The notes beneath the pieces were generated by a model. The model saw nothing but the letters and a program-made list of their open reading frames with translations, was not told where the DNA came from and made no database searches. DNA of 64,000 nucleotides from Hyalella azteca (Eukaryota; Arthropoda; Malacostraca; Amphipoda; Hyalellidae), in the NCBI RefSeq assembly GCF_000764305.2, contig NW_025935136.1, positions 1-64,000 on the forward strand. Direction: 5' to 3'. The position numbers and the translations under genes were made by a program. This document shows, one piece after another, positions 12,528 to 24,099 of this stretch (positions are counted from its first letter, which is position 1; every line of letters begins with the position of its first letter).

Positions 12528-13262
12528 ATACTTTACAGCAACGGAACATTACTCCTACACTGAAATGTTAGATACTTTACAGCAACGGAACATTACTCCT
12601 ACACTGAAATGTTATATACTTTACAGCAACGGAACATTACTCATACACTGAAATGTTATATACTTTACAGCAACGGAACATAATTCCTACACTGAGATGT
12701 TAGATACTTTACAGCAACGGAACATTACTCCTACACTGGAATGTCATATACTTTACAGTAAAGGAACATAATTCCTACACTGAAATGTTAGATACTTTAC
12801 AGCAACGAAACATTACTCCTACACTGAAATGTTAGATACTTTGCAGCAACGGAACATAATTCCTACACTGAAATGCAAGTTACCTAATTACAGCAACGTA
12901 ACATAATTTATACACTGATATGTTAGGTACTATACAGAAACGCAACTTAATTCCTACACTGAAATGTAAGATAGCTTCCAGCAACGTACCTTAATTCCAG
13001 CACTGAAATGCTTCAAACTTTCCAGGAACGTAATTGACTTCTATATATACACTAAAATGCTAAATACCTTCCATCATCGTAACTTAACTCCTACGCTGAA
13101 ATGATTGGTATCTTCTAGCATCGAAACTAACTCCTGTGCGGAAATGCTAAATACCTTCCATCATCGTAACTTAACTTCTACGCTGAAATGATTGGTATCT
13201 TCTAGCATCGAAACTAACTCCTGTGCTGAAATGCTAAATACCTTCCAGCAACGTAAATGAAT
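12477..13262. repeat. 44-bp minisatellite
   Basis: Unit begins ACAGCAACGGAACATTACTC and recurs at 12491, 12535 and 12579 with period 44. There are about 18 units; the left eight are nearly identical, and from about 12890 they diverge progressively, with a second higher-order pattern of two units near 13050-13250. The left edge joins the coding-like remnant above. Confidence 0.95.
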
Positions 13263-13554
13263 TGCAGTGAATCAACAAAGAGCCGCCAGAGAAGCTTGAG
13301 ATCCAGGGAATGTTTAGTAGGTGAATATACCTCCTATACACCCCCAGGAATAAATTTTGATCTCAGCTTTGCTTTACATTTTCTTCGCTAGTTTATGAGC
13401 AAACTTTTTTATTATTTCTTTCCCTATCGTTACAATTGTTTCAACGATGTGTTTACCAATTGCCAACCCCATATTACTGAAGTGACTATGACTCGTCTCA
13501 CAAAGCTGATACTATCTTAGCCAGCTTGATAGACTCCTGCTTCTCGGAATAATT

Positions 13555-13800
13555 TTGTAGAAATGAACCGGGGCGACCGGGACGAGACGAGAAATTATAG
13601 GGCAATAAAAACAAGACAGAGGGTGAAATTTGTCCGGAAGTGAGCGTATGAACCGGTTCAAGACTTGTGTCCCGGACTTTAAAACTTCTGTCTCGATATT
13701 TATGAAGTGATGCGAGATAGATAGATATAAAATGAGATGTGAAGTAATGAGACGAAACATGTCCTAAATATTCAAGGCGAAACAAGATATTCCCTGCTAT
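13555..13800 (-). repeat. GAGACGAGAC/CCCGG dispersed repeat, copy 2
   Basis: Matches the reverse complement of 35493-35713 over blocks such as TTTTAAAGTCC, CGGACAAATTT and CCCTCTGTC. It carries GACGAGACGAGA and a small GATA run. Same family as 8347 but a different subfamily. Confidence 0.75.
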
Positions 13801-14036
13801 ACGAGAACAAAACGAAACGTTCCGAACGCGCGGTAAATGAATACCAAGTTAACTCTTGAGTGTTGATAGGCAGTTATCAGTCGATGGGCAGCTTCAATGA
13901 CATTTGGCAAGTAATATAGTGGGCAGATAGGACGATGCATGGCTGAATATTTTGTGAATGATGTCGCTGATGTGCTTTTGATCGCACATGACGAGAAGTA
14001 TACGAGTTCAGTATGCTTAATGGTATAAATCGCGCG

Positions 14037-15440
14037 TCGTTGACGCAGTGTCGGCTGGTCAGCCCCCTAGAAGAGTGTGAATTAAAAAACTGTGAAAGGG
14101 TTTTCTCAGACCCAGCAATATGCCACTAATCAGTATATATACGTGTAGTGGTAACTGGAAATATTTTGAGGAGCAAAGAACGGGCGATACCCGTATCGAC
14201 CAAGATTTCAATCAAGCCAATATAGTCGCAAACGTTGTGGTGATATTTACCAGTTCAATGATGGCCACAGACCGGGCATGCTCCCTCAGGGCAGACTTCT
14301 GACGTGTCTATGCTCGTAAGATGTCCTATGTAATTTCGCATTCCTATGGGCATTGCTTCTGAGCGCCCCGCCGCTGACCTTGCAGTATCTTACTGCGGGT
14401 CTCAGTTGTTGAATTAAGTTGTCATGTCGGTAGGATTCCTTCAATTTCTCTTCTCTGCCTCTCTCGTGCGTGCGGCCGACGTCAAGCGTATGCGACCTTA
14501 TGTCCGAGTGAAGGCGACCTCATTCGTTTCTGTTGTTTTTCACCTGTCTCTTCTTGTCACTTCGTCTCTATGAAATGCTAACGCCGATTCTTTCGAGCCA
14601 GCTTCAGCCGGCTGGACACTTGAGACCTTCCTCCCAATGTGGGTAAGGAAAATTTGAGATATTTTAAATAATGGAGACCTTCAGCCTCGCTGGCGATAAT
14701 CATATTTGTCCTCCGGTGTGAAATAGTTTGATAGCTGAAGCGCCAGCAAACCATCCTACTACTACAACTACTACCGGTCGTGCGTGGACAACTCCTTCGT
14801 GACTCCGCTGGTTAGCTCGAAGGCTGGAGAAAAACAATGCCGGTCTTAACAGACTCTGCTGTGGCCTTAGACGAACTTGGGAAGATCTGCAATGAAGATG
14901 GGGCTTCATTAAAATTTCAAAATCTATACTTACCTGAGAATTATAGACGAATACGTCGTAAGTTTTGATGTCGGCAAAGCAAAGCCAAAGTTCACACCCT
15001 AGCGAAGCATCGAAGAAAGTCCTTATGCCATCACCACTTGTAGGCTACCGCAGATTAGAGTAATTAGTCGCAACCATGCGGGGAACGTACAACTTAATGC
15101 TCTCTGAACTTGTTCGTTTAACCTCTCGGTCACTTGATTTTACACCAAAGATTGGTAAAAAATTAGATCACTACTCACTGCAGTGAGTGACAGAGAGCGC
15201 ATTTTCTCGTCCGTCCGTGACGTGAAGTCATGGACGGACGTCACTAACGGACATGACGCGCACAATAGCACCTTTTTTCCATAAATGAGAAAATGCGCTA
15301 AAAAGAGATGCATAATTGTTTCCATGGCAGATGTCCCGTACAAACTTGCAGGAAGTAAGCTCACTACGAGCAGCTACTTGGCCACTACTCGCTATTATAA
15401 CCCATGAAGCCGGCGGTACCCCTGTACACGAGGCTACTAT
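14037..15440 (+). mobile_element. BED zinc-finger transposon fragment, copy 2, interrupted
   Basis: Homologous to the minus strand of 9430-10078 at both ends. At 14148 it encodes SGNWKYFEEQRTGD, the start of a BED finger, but the cysteine region is frame-shifted (14220-14300), so no functional finger remains. The segment 14310-14930 has no counterpart in copy 1. Near 15165 a MITE family 2 copy interrupts it; homology to copy 1 resumes at about 15367 (GCTACTTGGCC). The flanks of the interruption share TCACTAC, a possible target duplication. Confidence 0.7.
15173..15304 (-). mobile_element. MITE family 2, copy 1
   Basis: Starts with the palindrome CACTGCAGTG, then GAGCGCATTTTCTCG, a GTCC/GGAC tetranucleotide stretch and ends TAAATGAGAAAATGCGCTA. 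The GCGCATTTTCTC arms are inverted repeats of each other. Four more copies lie at 28642, 57836, 58308 and 58893. This copy sits inside the BED transposon fragment, which dates it as the younger insertion. Confidence 0.85.
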
Positions 15441-15494
15441 AGCCAGGTAATTCATGAGGATTAAAACTGGCAGTAGTTTAATTCGGAAACGAAG

Positions 15495-15855
15495 AAACGT
15501 AAAATTGGAGTCCTACCGCGGAGTCTGGCTATTAATTATATTTGTTCTGAATTTCATGCAGATCCGTTCAGTATTAAGAGACTTACGAGCTGTTTAGTTG
15601 CAAACAATTTTTAACATAAAATTTTTAATATAAAATAAAAAAGTTTATTTAAAGTATTATTAATTGAATTAAAATAAAAAATAGAAAACAAAATGACATA
15701 AATAGAAATAAATTGCATATAATATAAAAGTTTTAAAAGAAAACAAAATGCCATAAAAATCTGTAATAATTCCTTCAGCTGCGTCTTTATAACAATTATT
15801 TATGTTTTCAATTTCACTCTGGCCCTTCAAAGTTGCTAAATAGGTTACATAGCGA
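15495..15855 (-). repeat. Dispersed repeat, inverted partner of 8590-8870
   Basis: Aligns to the opposite strand of 8590-8870. The central 15600-15740 is an A/T-only expansion with repeated AAAACAAAATG(A/C)CATAAA phrases absent from the partner. Confidence 0.7.
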
Positions 15856-15869
15856 TGTCTTTTTTCCCA

Positions 15870-18690
15870 TTAGAGAAAAGGAAACAAAAAAGACAAAGAA
15901 GACGAGTTTCCAAATAATTTTTGCAATATTACACTCTACCATCCCCAAAATATTCATCTCATGAACGTTGTTGCACATTTTTTGCATCACGTATCTCTTC
16001 CCTAACTCTCCTTTCCTGTGGAAATTAATGGCCTGTTCTCCAATAATGATCTTACCGTAGCCCAGCGTGGTCTTCCTGCACAGTTGTTAGATAATCTTCA
16101 CTTAAGTTAGGTGCGAGTTTTAGGCCCATAGATTATCGATGCTTTACCTTTAAGCTTGAACTAAATAAAATATTCAAGCTTGGACTAAAGAAGAGCTGTT
16201 CGTTTGGACTAAGGGAAGTCGACATGATTAGACTGATGAAAAATTTCAAGCTTTGACAAAAAAGTTTGCATGCATAAAAATTCGAAGGAAACTTATTTCA
16301 ATTTTTCGAAGCGACATGAAAAATTTAATGCTTCTAGGAATAAAATTCTTATGATCTTCTGTTTATTGGAATTCAAGGGGTTTTCAGTTGCTCTGATATG
16401 AGTTTTCTCTTAAATTAGTTCGCTCCTTGAGTTTTCTTGTTTATTGCTGGGGCTCATCGTTATAATTAATGCTATAGAGGCGCTATGAATAAGTTGAGCT
16501 AAATTATTGTCGCGCAGGAAAATATACAGCTAATCAAGTGTCAGAAATACGTCAGAAATCAAAATTATTCAGGAGATATAAAAAAAGAGGTAATCAAAAG
16601 CATACAATCAAAAGCTGATTCACAATTACTCGTATTCGATTTACTCGTATTCGAGTAAAAAGAAGGACGAGGGTACGGAAGAAGTATATTGTACAAGATG
16701 TCATCCTTCAATGTTTTCTTGCCAACAGAGTGTCGGGTGACCGAGCGTGTCTAAGAGACAAACAAGACTGTCCAACCGATGTCGTTGTCCAAGTCTCATT
16801 ATCCCTGAGGCTCGTGGTTTATGTGCCAAGGCTGCTTTATTGGGAAATAAGTTTATTGCGACGCTGGTTCTACAGAAGTTTCTAAATCATTTGACAAGCT
16901 ATACCACTGTTTCAAATACTCCAGCTACGATAAATCTTAGCTAACGATCGTAAAAGCTCTTAGCCATCGATAATCTTCTCCTGAATGCTCCAATTCCAAA
17001 ACTTTCAGACTTTTTTGGGACAGGCATTATAAAATATTCCAGAGAACGGTAGAACGGTACCCGGTAGAACGATGAAAACTTCAACGTTTTGAAATTACAA
17101 AAATCCATTCAATGCTTGTCCGATCTCAATCACGGTGTATCGCAACAGAGGCGTAAACCTCTTATGAGCAAGCCTGCAGCAACGGTCTTACCTATACACC
17201 GTGCTATAATGTTAACAGGCATACATAGAAAGTGTTTTAATGCATTCACATTAAAATACTTTAATGAACACAAATCACATTAACTTTCATTAAGCATGAG
17301 GAACATATTACAGGTTAATTTCAGGGAGCAGCGATAAACAAGCAACGATTAACCGTCTTCTATTTACTGGGATTCACTAGATGTGTGACTCTGCCCTGAA
17401 GCCCACATTCATACTGCTCCTTCCGTTTCCTCAATTTACAATCTAAATTTCAGCAACCTGAAAAATTCTTGCAATTATAATACTCGTCTATAATAAATTT
17501 ACACCATGCACACGTATTTATTAAAAGCCTAATAAGTAATCAATAAAAGGCGAAAATCAATAAAAGGCGTAATAAAAAATTGCGCGAAATTCTCGATAGT
17601 CTTGGTGTAAGAATTTGAAGCCGAACTATTGTACGCTGTAACAATAACTTACTCTTTGCTATTATCGTTGTAGAGCTATGACAGGAAAGTCATGAGACTG
17701 ATATTCTATCAACCAAAATTGTATTACAAGAAGGATTGTATCAAACATCGAAGGATTTCTGTTGTGAATAGTTCAGTTGGTTTGCTACGCACTAATGAAA
17801 AGGCTTTCCTAGTTTTGCTGCAAATCTAGAAATCCTTAACTTGAATGGTCTTTGGTATGCTTCTTATACTCCTTTAAATTATTTTTTAATCAAAGAAATG
17901 ACGTCTTCTGAAGAATGCATTCAGCGCATGTAAGATGACTGTAACAGGGGCTGGCATCAGGTGGAAAGAAGGCTGGATAATTCCAGGAAAGCCTATTGAG
18001 GTTATGACTTGTCTGCATGTCATGTCTCACGCAAATGACCCATTTTATGAGATATTGAAGAAAAGTGTTATAAAAGCCTTGGTTGACAGTTTCTTCTGGA
18101 TGATGAAATATTGTGTGGAAAAATTTTTTTGGCACTAAAACGGGTTTGTTCTGAACTTAATTTGTTTAATGTTTTTTACTTCAAGTCTAATCTGGAAGAG
18201 TACATCTTCAAGACATAATGTGGCCTTGAAAATTATTCATTTCGGCAACTTACTCGAATTATAATGAGAAATTTTCCGCATAGGCCATTCAAGTTTGTCA
18301 AGCAGCATGTGTGTCGAGTTCCGAAGCCTAGCACGAAATTTGGCAGCTTGAATTTGCTAGAAATGATATTGTCCAATTTTGTGCGAGGTTTGGATTAAAA
18401 AATATCTAGATTCATTGATTATTATGTTACATGAGAAACGCAAATTTGTGTGAAACTTTACCAAATATCCATTACCAAATCAAATTACCCAATCCTGCTT
18501 AATGGCAACAAAAAAAAATATGAAAATAAGAAGATACAGTGATAAATGCATTTCACGATCAATGAAACACAACTACTAAGATTTTCAATTGAAATGCGTT
18601 TCAAATCTAGTGAAAACCTCTACATAATGAACATGCGAGTTTATCGTCTTACATTCGTTTCAAATTCTCACTTAGCGCGAATTAAAATGA
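15870..18690. other. Intronic or intergenic sequence
   Basis: Mostly featureless. 16160-16330 has loose AAGCTT-rich duplications, and 17131-17202 has nested inverted repeats (CACGGTGTAT with ATACACCGTG). A possible exon start at 16729 is described in the findings. No other supported feature. Confidence 0.4.
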
Positions 18691-18700
18691 GTTATTTCAC

Positions 18701-20790
18701 TTATTTGTTATTGGTGAGTTCTTTAAACTCGAGATCATAGATGTTGGCGAACTTTGGAGGATCGAGCAGAATAAGTTTTACAGTGTGGGTCAGTGTAGGA
18801 CATTTTGGGCACAGGTCTGAGTGAGCGTAGTTCAGGCGGTGTTTGTAGGAGTGTTATGATGGAGGATGGCCACAACGGACTCTGCTGAGGTGCACTCTGT
18901 CCTGCCAGGCTCAACAGCATCCCAGTGTGGCATGTCTGGTAGTATGTCTTCTATTATATTGTTTGTTGGTGAATTTGAGAGCGCGCAGGGGGTTAGATGT
19001 GTGAGTCTGTGGTTGATAAAGTTGGCTTAGTGAGCAGGCTGGGGTATGGAGTTGAGTATTGTGAGGTAGTGATTATAAGGAGTATTGACAATATATCTGG
19101 GTTTTGGGGGTAGGTTGTGAAAGTGATGGCAGGGGCTGAGGGGGTTGAAAAGTGCCGATGGATGGATATGTGCCTCCCATGTCAAATTGATCTTTCAGAA
19201 GGGGGACTTTTATTTCAGCATGGACATGACAGGATGGTGTACTCTGGGTGCTGCCAATTGCAATTCTGAATGCAGTGTTTTGTGTGGTTTGAGGGGGTTG
19301 TGTAGCGTGGGCTATATAACGGGAGCCCAGGCTGAACTCGTACAACCCAGGACTGAGCGTATGCATTATTTATATAACAGTGTGTGAGCTTCTTTTTGTC
19401 CGTATGTTGTTCCTGTGAGGGCTCTTGAAGTGTTCAGCCTATGTCTGCATTTTGTTCTGATGTTCTTTATGTGTAGCCCCAAAGACATTGAAGTGTTGTA
19501 AGTAACACCTAAAATCTTATTATCGTGTATGTGTGGTATGGTGATGTTATTTAGTGTCACAGGTGTGAGTTGATGCTCCTTTTGTATGTGGTTTGTTAGT
19601 AGTGTGCTTGTTGAATTAGTCGGGGACACTTTTGAATCTCTTGCGTGCTAGCCAGCTGTGTGATGTAAGGTTGTACTTGTGTGGAGGATGCGTTTGCATT
19701 GGTGCGTGTTGATATAATTTTGATATATTCTGCGTAGAATAAAATGTCTTTGTTGTTAGGTGGAACTGGAATATCATGCCTGTAAAGATTAAAAAGGGTT
19801 GGTGAGAGGACGTACTGATATTTGTGACATTCTATTTGGTATGTTCTTTGTGTGTGATGCCTTGCCATTGTAGCGCACGAAAGATTTTCTACCTGGTAGT
19901 TAACAAGCCTGCGTCTGGCGTTGTTGCGTAGTGTTGCGTTGTAGATTTTATGTGAGTATAAGGAGGCGCGGAATGGCATCGAACTCCTTGCTGATGTCAA
20001 TTGCAATCTGGAGTGTTTGGGGCGCTGGGCGCCTGGAGTTCATACCGTCTTGTATGCGTTGCGTGAGGTTGGTGAGGAGTGTATATAGTGGTGCAGGAAT
20101 GATGGGCTCTGTAACGGTCTTGTGGGGCTTGATTATGAACAGTATGATGCCCTCCATAACATTAGAAGGTGTGCAGAGGAGTTTAATGGGCCTATCGAAT
20201 GCTGCCTCTGTAGAAGTTTAGCTCTGTTTCAAAAGGTTTATGATTTTACCAGTTATACAGATTGATGGTATGATGCCGTGGGCGTAAGAAAAGTTAGCTA
20301 TGTGGGTGGGAGTGGCGGTGCCTTGTGAGTCCAGGTGTTTAAGATGAATGTTGGTGATGTTGTCTGCCCCTACGGCTGAAGAATTTTTGAGCTGTTTTAT
20401 GACGCGTGAGGTGTCAGATGTTGTTGCTAGGATGCTTGTGCTGTATAGTGGAAATATGTGATTCCTCCAGTGAATTTGTCTGTCTGCCCTGTACATTAGT
20501 ATGTGACTGATGCCTATTGCATATTGATTTGTTAATATATTGGGCCGTTTATGGCGTGAAGAGGTGGTATTCGAGGTGATAATAGCTGAGTCCTTTGGGT
20601 TGATGTTACTGTTGGAGTAAGTGAGGCTGCGGAATGTTCTATATAGTTGTGATGAGTCGGTGCACTGATTGAGTGTTACCATAAGGTCTTTCCCGCGTTG
20701 CTCTTGTTTATTCATTATTGAGGTTTTCATTTGTTTATTTAGTTCATGGATGTGAGCCCCCTGCCTGGCGGCAGCGGATGAGCCTAGGAT
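18701..20790 (-). pseudogene. Decayed Jockey-like non-LTR retrotransposon ORF2
   Basis: Minus-strand reverse-transcriptase ORF split over at least five frames. In order: a linker and fingers region with LKNSSAVGADNITNIHLKHL (20730-20218); the palm A-motif region AIDISKEFDAIPR (about 20007-19966); VLSPTLFNLYRHDIP and the catalytic box, here YAEY instead of YADD (19736-19725); the thumb region with NKILGVTYNTSMSLGLHI (19629-19366); and a C-terminal part ending PPKFANIYDLEFKELTNNK, stop at 18703-18701. The endonuclease domain is missing, so the copy is 5'-truncated near 20790. With the active-site change and frameshifts it cannot be functional. Clade assignment to Jockey/I is by motif style. Confidence 0.85.
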
Positions 20791-21200
20791 CGTGCACCGG
20801 TGAGCTGAGTCTCAAGGAGACCGGTGCACGCGTGCGAAGTTGCGGCAGGATTCGTTGGCCAATCTGGAGTGTGCGCTACTAACCTCTAAAGCTAACCGCT
20901 ATACTAACCTCTAAAGGTTAGTAGCGAAGTGCACTTGAAGTGGAACAAGCGTCTGCAATTGTTGCGCAGGACAGATACTTAACCCACTTGAGAAGATCCT
21001 CTCCCCGCATCCACGTGAGAAAGTCGAGGGATTTGGCAGCCGGTTTACCAAGTCCCTCTCATCGGTAAAACCGTTGGTCTAAGACAACCGGGTAGCGCCT
21101 TCCAGGAAGCAACACTCTGGGACACTTGGCTACTCACACTCTTCTCTCCCCAGTGAGGTTAAAGTGGACGCGATTTGGCCCTTGAAAAGGGATCTCGCCA
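20791..21200. repeat. GC-richer flank with two hairpins
   Basis: CGTGCACCGGT (20791-20801) pairs with ACCGGTGCACG (20820-20830), and CGCTACTAACCT (20874-20885) pairs with AGGTTAGTAGCG (20915-20926). The interval 21020-21110 has GGTTTACC and GGTAAAACC inverted motifs. GC content matches the adjacent LINE rather than the host DNA, so this may be another transposon or an unrecognised LINE part. Confidence 0.5.
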
Positions 21201-21374
21201 CGACGATTTTTGAGATTAGTGAAAAATTTGAAATAATTGCTAATATATATGTGATTAATCAACTGCTATATAATCCACCCTCCTACAACTCTTCTGCGCC
21301 GAATCTCTCTTGTTTCTGCCTATAATTCACTGCAGTAGTGCAACCTCATGGAAGCCAGCAAGAAACTGCAATAA

Positions 21375-21656
21375 ATTCTTAGACAAACTCAGCTTTGCGC
21401 AAGGGAAGCCCAAATTATCGCTTCAACACTAGAAAGCGAGTCTAATTCCTCCCTCTCCTCCACCCATCGACGCAGTAGAAGATATGCCTTGTGGAATGGC
21501 TTAGCATCTGCTTCATGTGTGAACCTGAAATCAGAATCCCAATGGACGTGTCACAGAAAACACCCTGTAAGTTGTAGGTCCAATGCTGGAGAAATTATGT
21601 TCCCCAAAAAGTTCTCTAAACGCGTTCACATTACAATTACTCATTTCATGAAATAA
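21375..21656 (+). other. Unassigned 93-codon open frame
   Basis: Open from 21375 to a TAA at 21654-21656 without an early ATG. It contains SSLSSTHRRSRRYALWNG and a basic, cysteine-containing second half with a single internal Met. Composition is more protein-like than the surroundings. The family is not recognised; a decayed transposon ORF or an exon with an unknown 5' border are both possible. Confidence 0.25.
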
Positions 21657-21659
21657 AAT

Positions 21660-23700
21660 TAAAATCGATTAAAGCAAAAAATCAGAATCAGCTTCATATA
21701 TTCATAATTTCTTAAATTTTTTCGTCCGTGGCCTTCGTCCGCATGCGAATTTTGTGGAGTTTTCAGGACCAATTGTCAGAGACATAAAACGGCGCGGAAG
21801 CGCTGCAAGGCGACCGTTTATTTCCAAGTTCACGAGCTTCTCTGATGGGATTGTCGCGCGGTTACAAAAGTTCTGCTTATATACGAGCTGGCCACCCAGA
21901 ATCATAGGCAAAAGTTTAAGCCATTGTCATTTCCTTAATTCGGGAATTACGAAAATTATCCTAAATTTTTTCATGTAAAAATATGTCAAGAGTTTTGCTT
22001 GATATTTTTACAGCATATGTACGTCAAATGCAAAAATGAGTGAAAAAATTGATTGTTAGTCACCAGCCATCACATATGCTCGTTTGCTATGATAATCATT
22101 CATTTGTAATGTAATTTTATTAATTCAATCAAATCGTCATCTCAGACTGACTATATCGGTAACTTATCTTAATCAAAGAAAAAATACCAACGATTCGTTG
22201 GGTTATTGAGCAAATTGCACAGACACTATTTAAATTATCTAAATATCAACCAATGGCTGGAGAAAGCTTACATACGGCAAACACGGTTATACCGTTCAAA
22301 ATTTGCACTATGTTTGGGTCGTAAAATATTGGTCTCTCTATGACGAATAAATTATGTTCAAAGCCTGGTATAATTTTAATGCTGAAAGATCGAAATCACT
22401 ATATATTAAAATATTGGTGCTTAGCATTATTAAAGCAGTTATTTACTTTTGGGATGTTGTGTTTTTGTGCATGTGAAGCCTGACCTAATATATACATAGA
22501 GACCATGCATTTCTGCGCGCATACACTATACTTGTCATATATTTAATGGATATGTAAAATAATTTTAGTGAAGGAATCACGAGGCTATGTAAAACATGGG
22601 GAATGAATGACAAATACATTTGTTTGGAATAAATTTTTTGTAACGAAATGTTGAGTTAATTTAAATTTGGAATTTGCAGTTATGTGGTAGGCGAGCTTAA
22701 CATTCGTCTTTGCGAACATCCCTTCATTTCATTAATAATCCTTTATCTTTAATTATCCCTAATAATCCTTATTCCTTGAACATCCCTTCATCTCATTAAT
22801 TCCTTAATAACAATCGTGTTCGGGTAACGGGACCCAATGTAACAAGAAATAGGATAACGCTCTTTTCAATTCTCAAGTTATATAAATATAAATTATTGGC
22901 AACCGCAGATCCATCTGCCACTATATGTCGTAGTAAACGACAAACAATTAAAAATGCCGAAAAGCTATTGAAGCTAAAGATGTGTAAAATTAACAGCTTA
23001 TTTGGAAAATTGTTTTGAAGATCTGATGCTTGTCATAATTTATACCTACTATTTCGACTGTAAAATTGACTATACTGTATGAAAAATGTAAAAAATATTC
23101 CAATTGTTCGTGATTTATTCATATAAACTTGAACCTGTAGTTTCGGCCCTCCCGAGGCCTGTTCACCTCCCCACAGACACGAAATGTAAAATTTAGATTT
23201 ATATAAATAAACAAATAAAGGTGCACTCACTGCACTGAATTTAAATTCAATGACCAATATACTTGTTCCATCATAATTTTGTTAAGGAAATATGAATCGT
23301 TAATGGTTATATGAGAATAAAACTGAAATACCGCGCTAAATTGCAAGCTGAAAGTATAAATAATAAGATAGCTTTGTAGGACGCTCATCAGCAATGAGAC
23401 TAGTGACTGGCTGCTCTGATTCCTTGGCGTTTCCTCTGTAAGTTGGGACAAGGTAACTCCACTCTCGTATGAGTAAACGTATGGATTTTTTATGTATCGC
23501 CAGCCATATATATATATGGCGGTTTTGAGATAAAGGAATTTGCAAAGTATGTCATTGAATAATTATCTTTTAATCGCTATAACAGGTATTTCACTATATC
23601 AGTATTCCTTTTCAAAGATATGTAGGATCCAAAATATGATTTTTATCAAACACGGAGTGAAACTCTCTTGACTAAAAGTTTCTTTGAGAAGCATGCTATC
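21660..23700. other. AT-rich sequence
   Basis: Only a loose duplication (GAACATCCCTTCAT at about 22718 and 22778) stands out. No coding-like run is supported. Confidence 0.5.
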
Positions 23701-23731
23701 CTGGAATGTGTAGACAACCTGCCTGAGACCT

Positions 23732-23877
23732 TCAGCTGTTAGTCCAGGACTGACAAATGGGTGGGCGCGGGCAAGTAGAAGGAGATGGCCAGCGGTCGGC
23801 GACAGCCGATAAGCTCCGGGCGACGGTGGGCAACGGCAATTCATCAACCACTTTAAAACCGCCCGTTTCCTCCGCGA
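23732..23877 (-). CDS. Candidate exon in a GC island
   Basis: A GC-rich island in AT-rich DNA. On the minus strand a pyrimidine-rich acceptor (TTACACCAAG...CACATTTCAG, ending at 23878) opens a frame with VAEETGGFKVVDELPLPTVA and then ARSLSAVADRWPSP, stopping with TGA at 23734-23732. Two other frames are also open here, including a plus-strand one from ATG at 23756, so strand and frame are uncertain. No donor was found inside the minus-strand frame, so it would have to be a last exon. Protein family unknown. Confidence 0.25.
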
Positions 23878-24001
23878 CTGAAATGTGCTTCTTGGTGTAA
23901 CGAGATCAAGGGGAGATAACCAAGTGTGAAATTATTATTTTTTTCACAGGTTTTTCCTGTTCCATCATGCGTCTTGCCGAGTTTAGGCTTGGCTGAAGTG
24001 C

Positions 24002-24028
24002 CTTATAGGGCGCTTCAGCGCCCTATAA
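24002..24028. repeat. 12-bp hairpin with 2-base loop
   Basis: TTATAGGGCGCT pairs with AGCGCCCTATAA with only TC between them, a near-perfect palindrome. It abuts the repeat that starts at 24029. Confidence 0.8.
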
Positions 24029-24095
24029 AGAATGTCGCAGTGAACAAAACATATATTTAATTCTCAGCCTCTGCTAATAATCTCGATTTCCTCTC
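24029..24095 (+). repeat. Dispersed repeat, copy 1 (partner 26174)
   Basis: Begins GAATGTCGCAGTGA and shares ATAATTCTCAGCCTC-like and AATCTCG blocks with 26174-26240. Copies are about 65 bases and roughly 80% alike by eye. Element type unknown. Confidence 0.7.
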
Positions 24096-24099
24096 TAGT

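Noticed and set aside
16728..16800. tRNA-Leu/Ser-like start GGTGACCGAGCGTGTCTAAG
   Set aside because: No B-box and no acceptor stem could be drawn; judged a chance A-box match.
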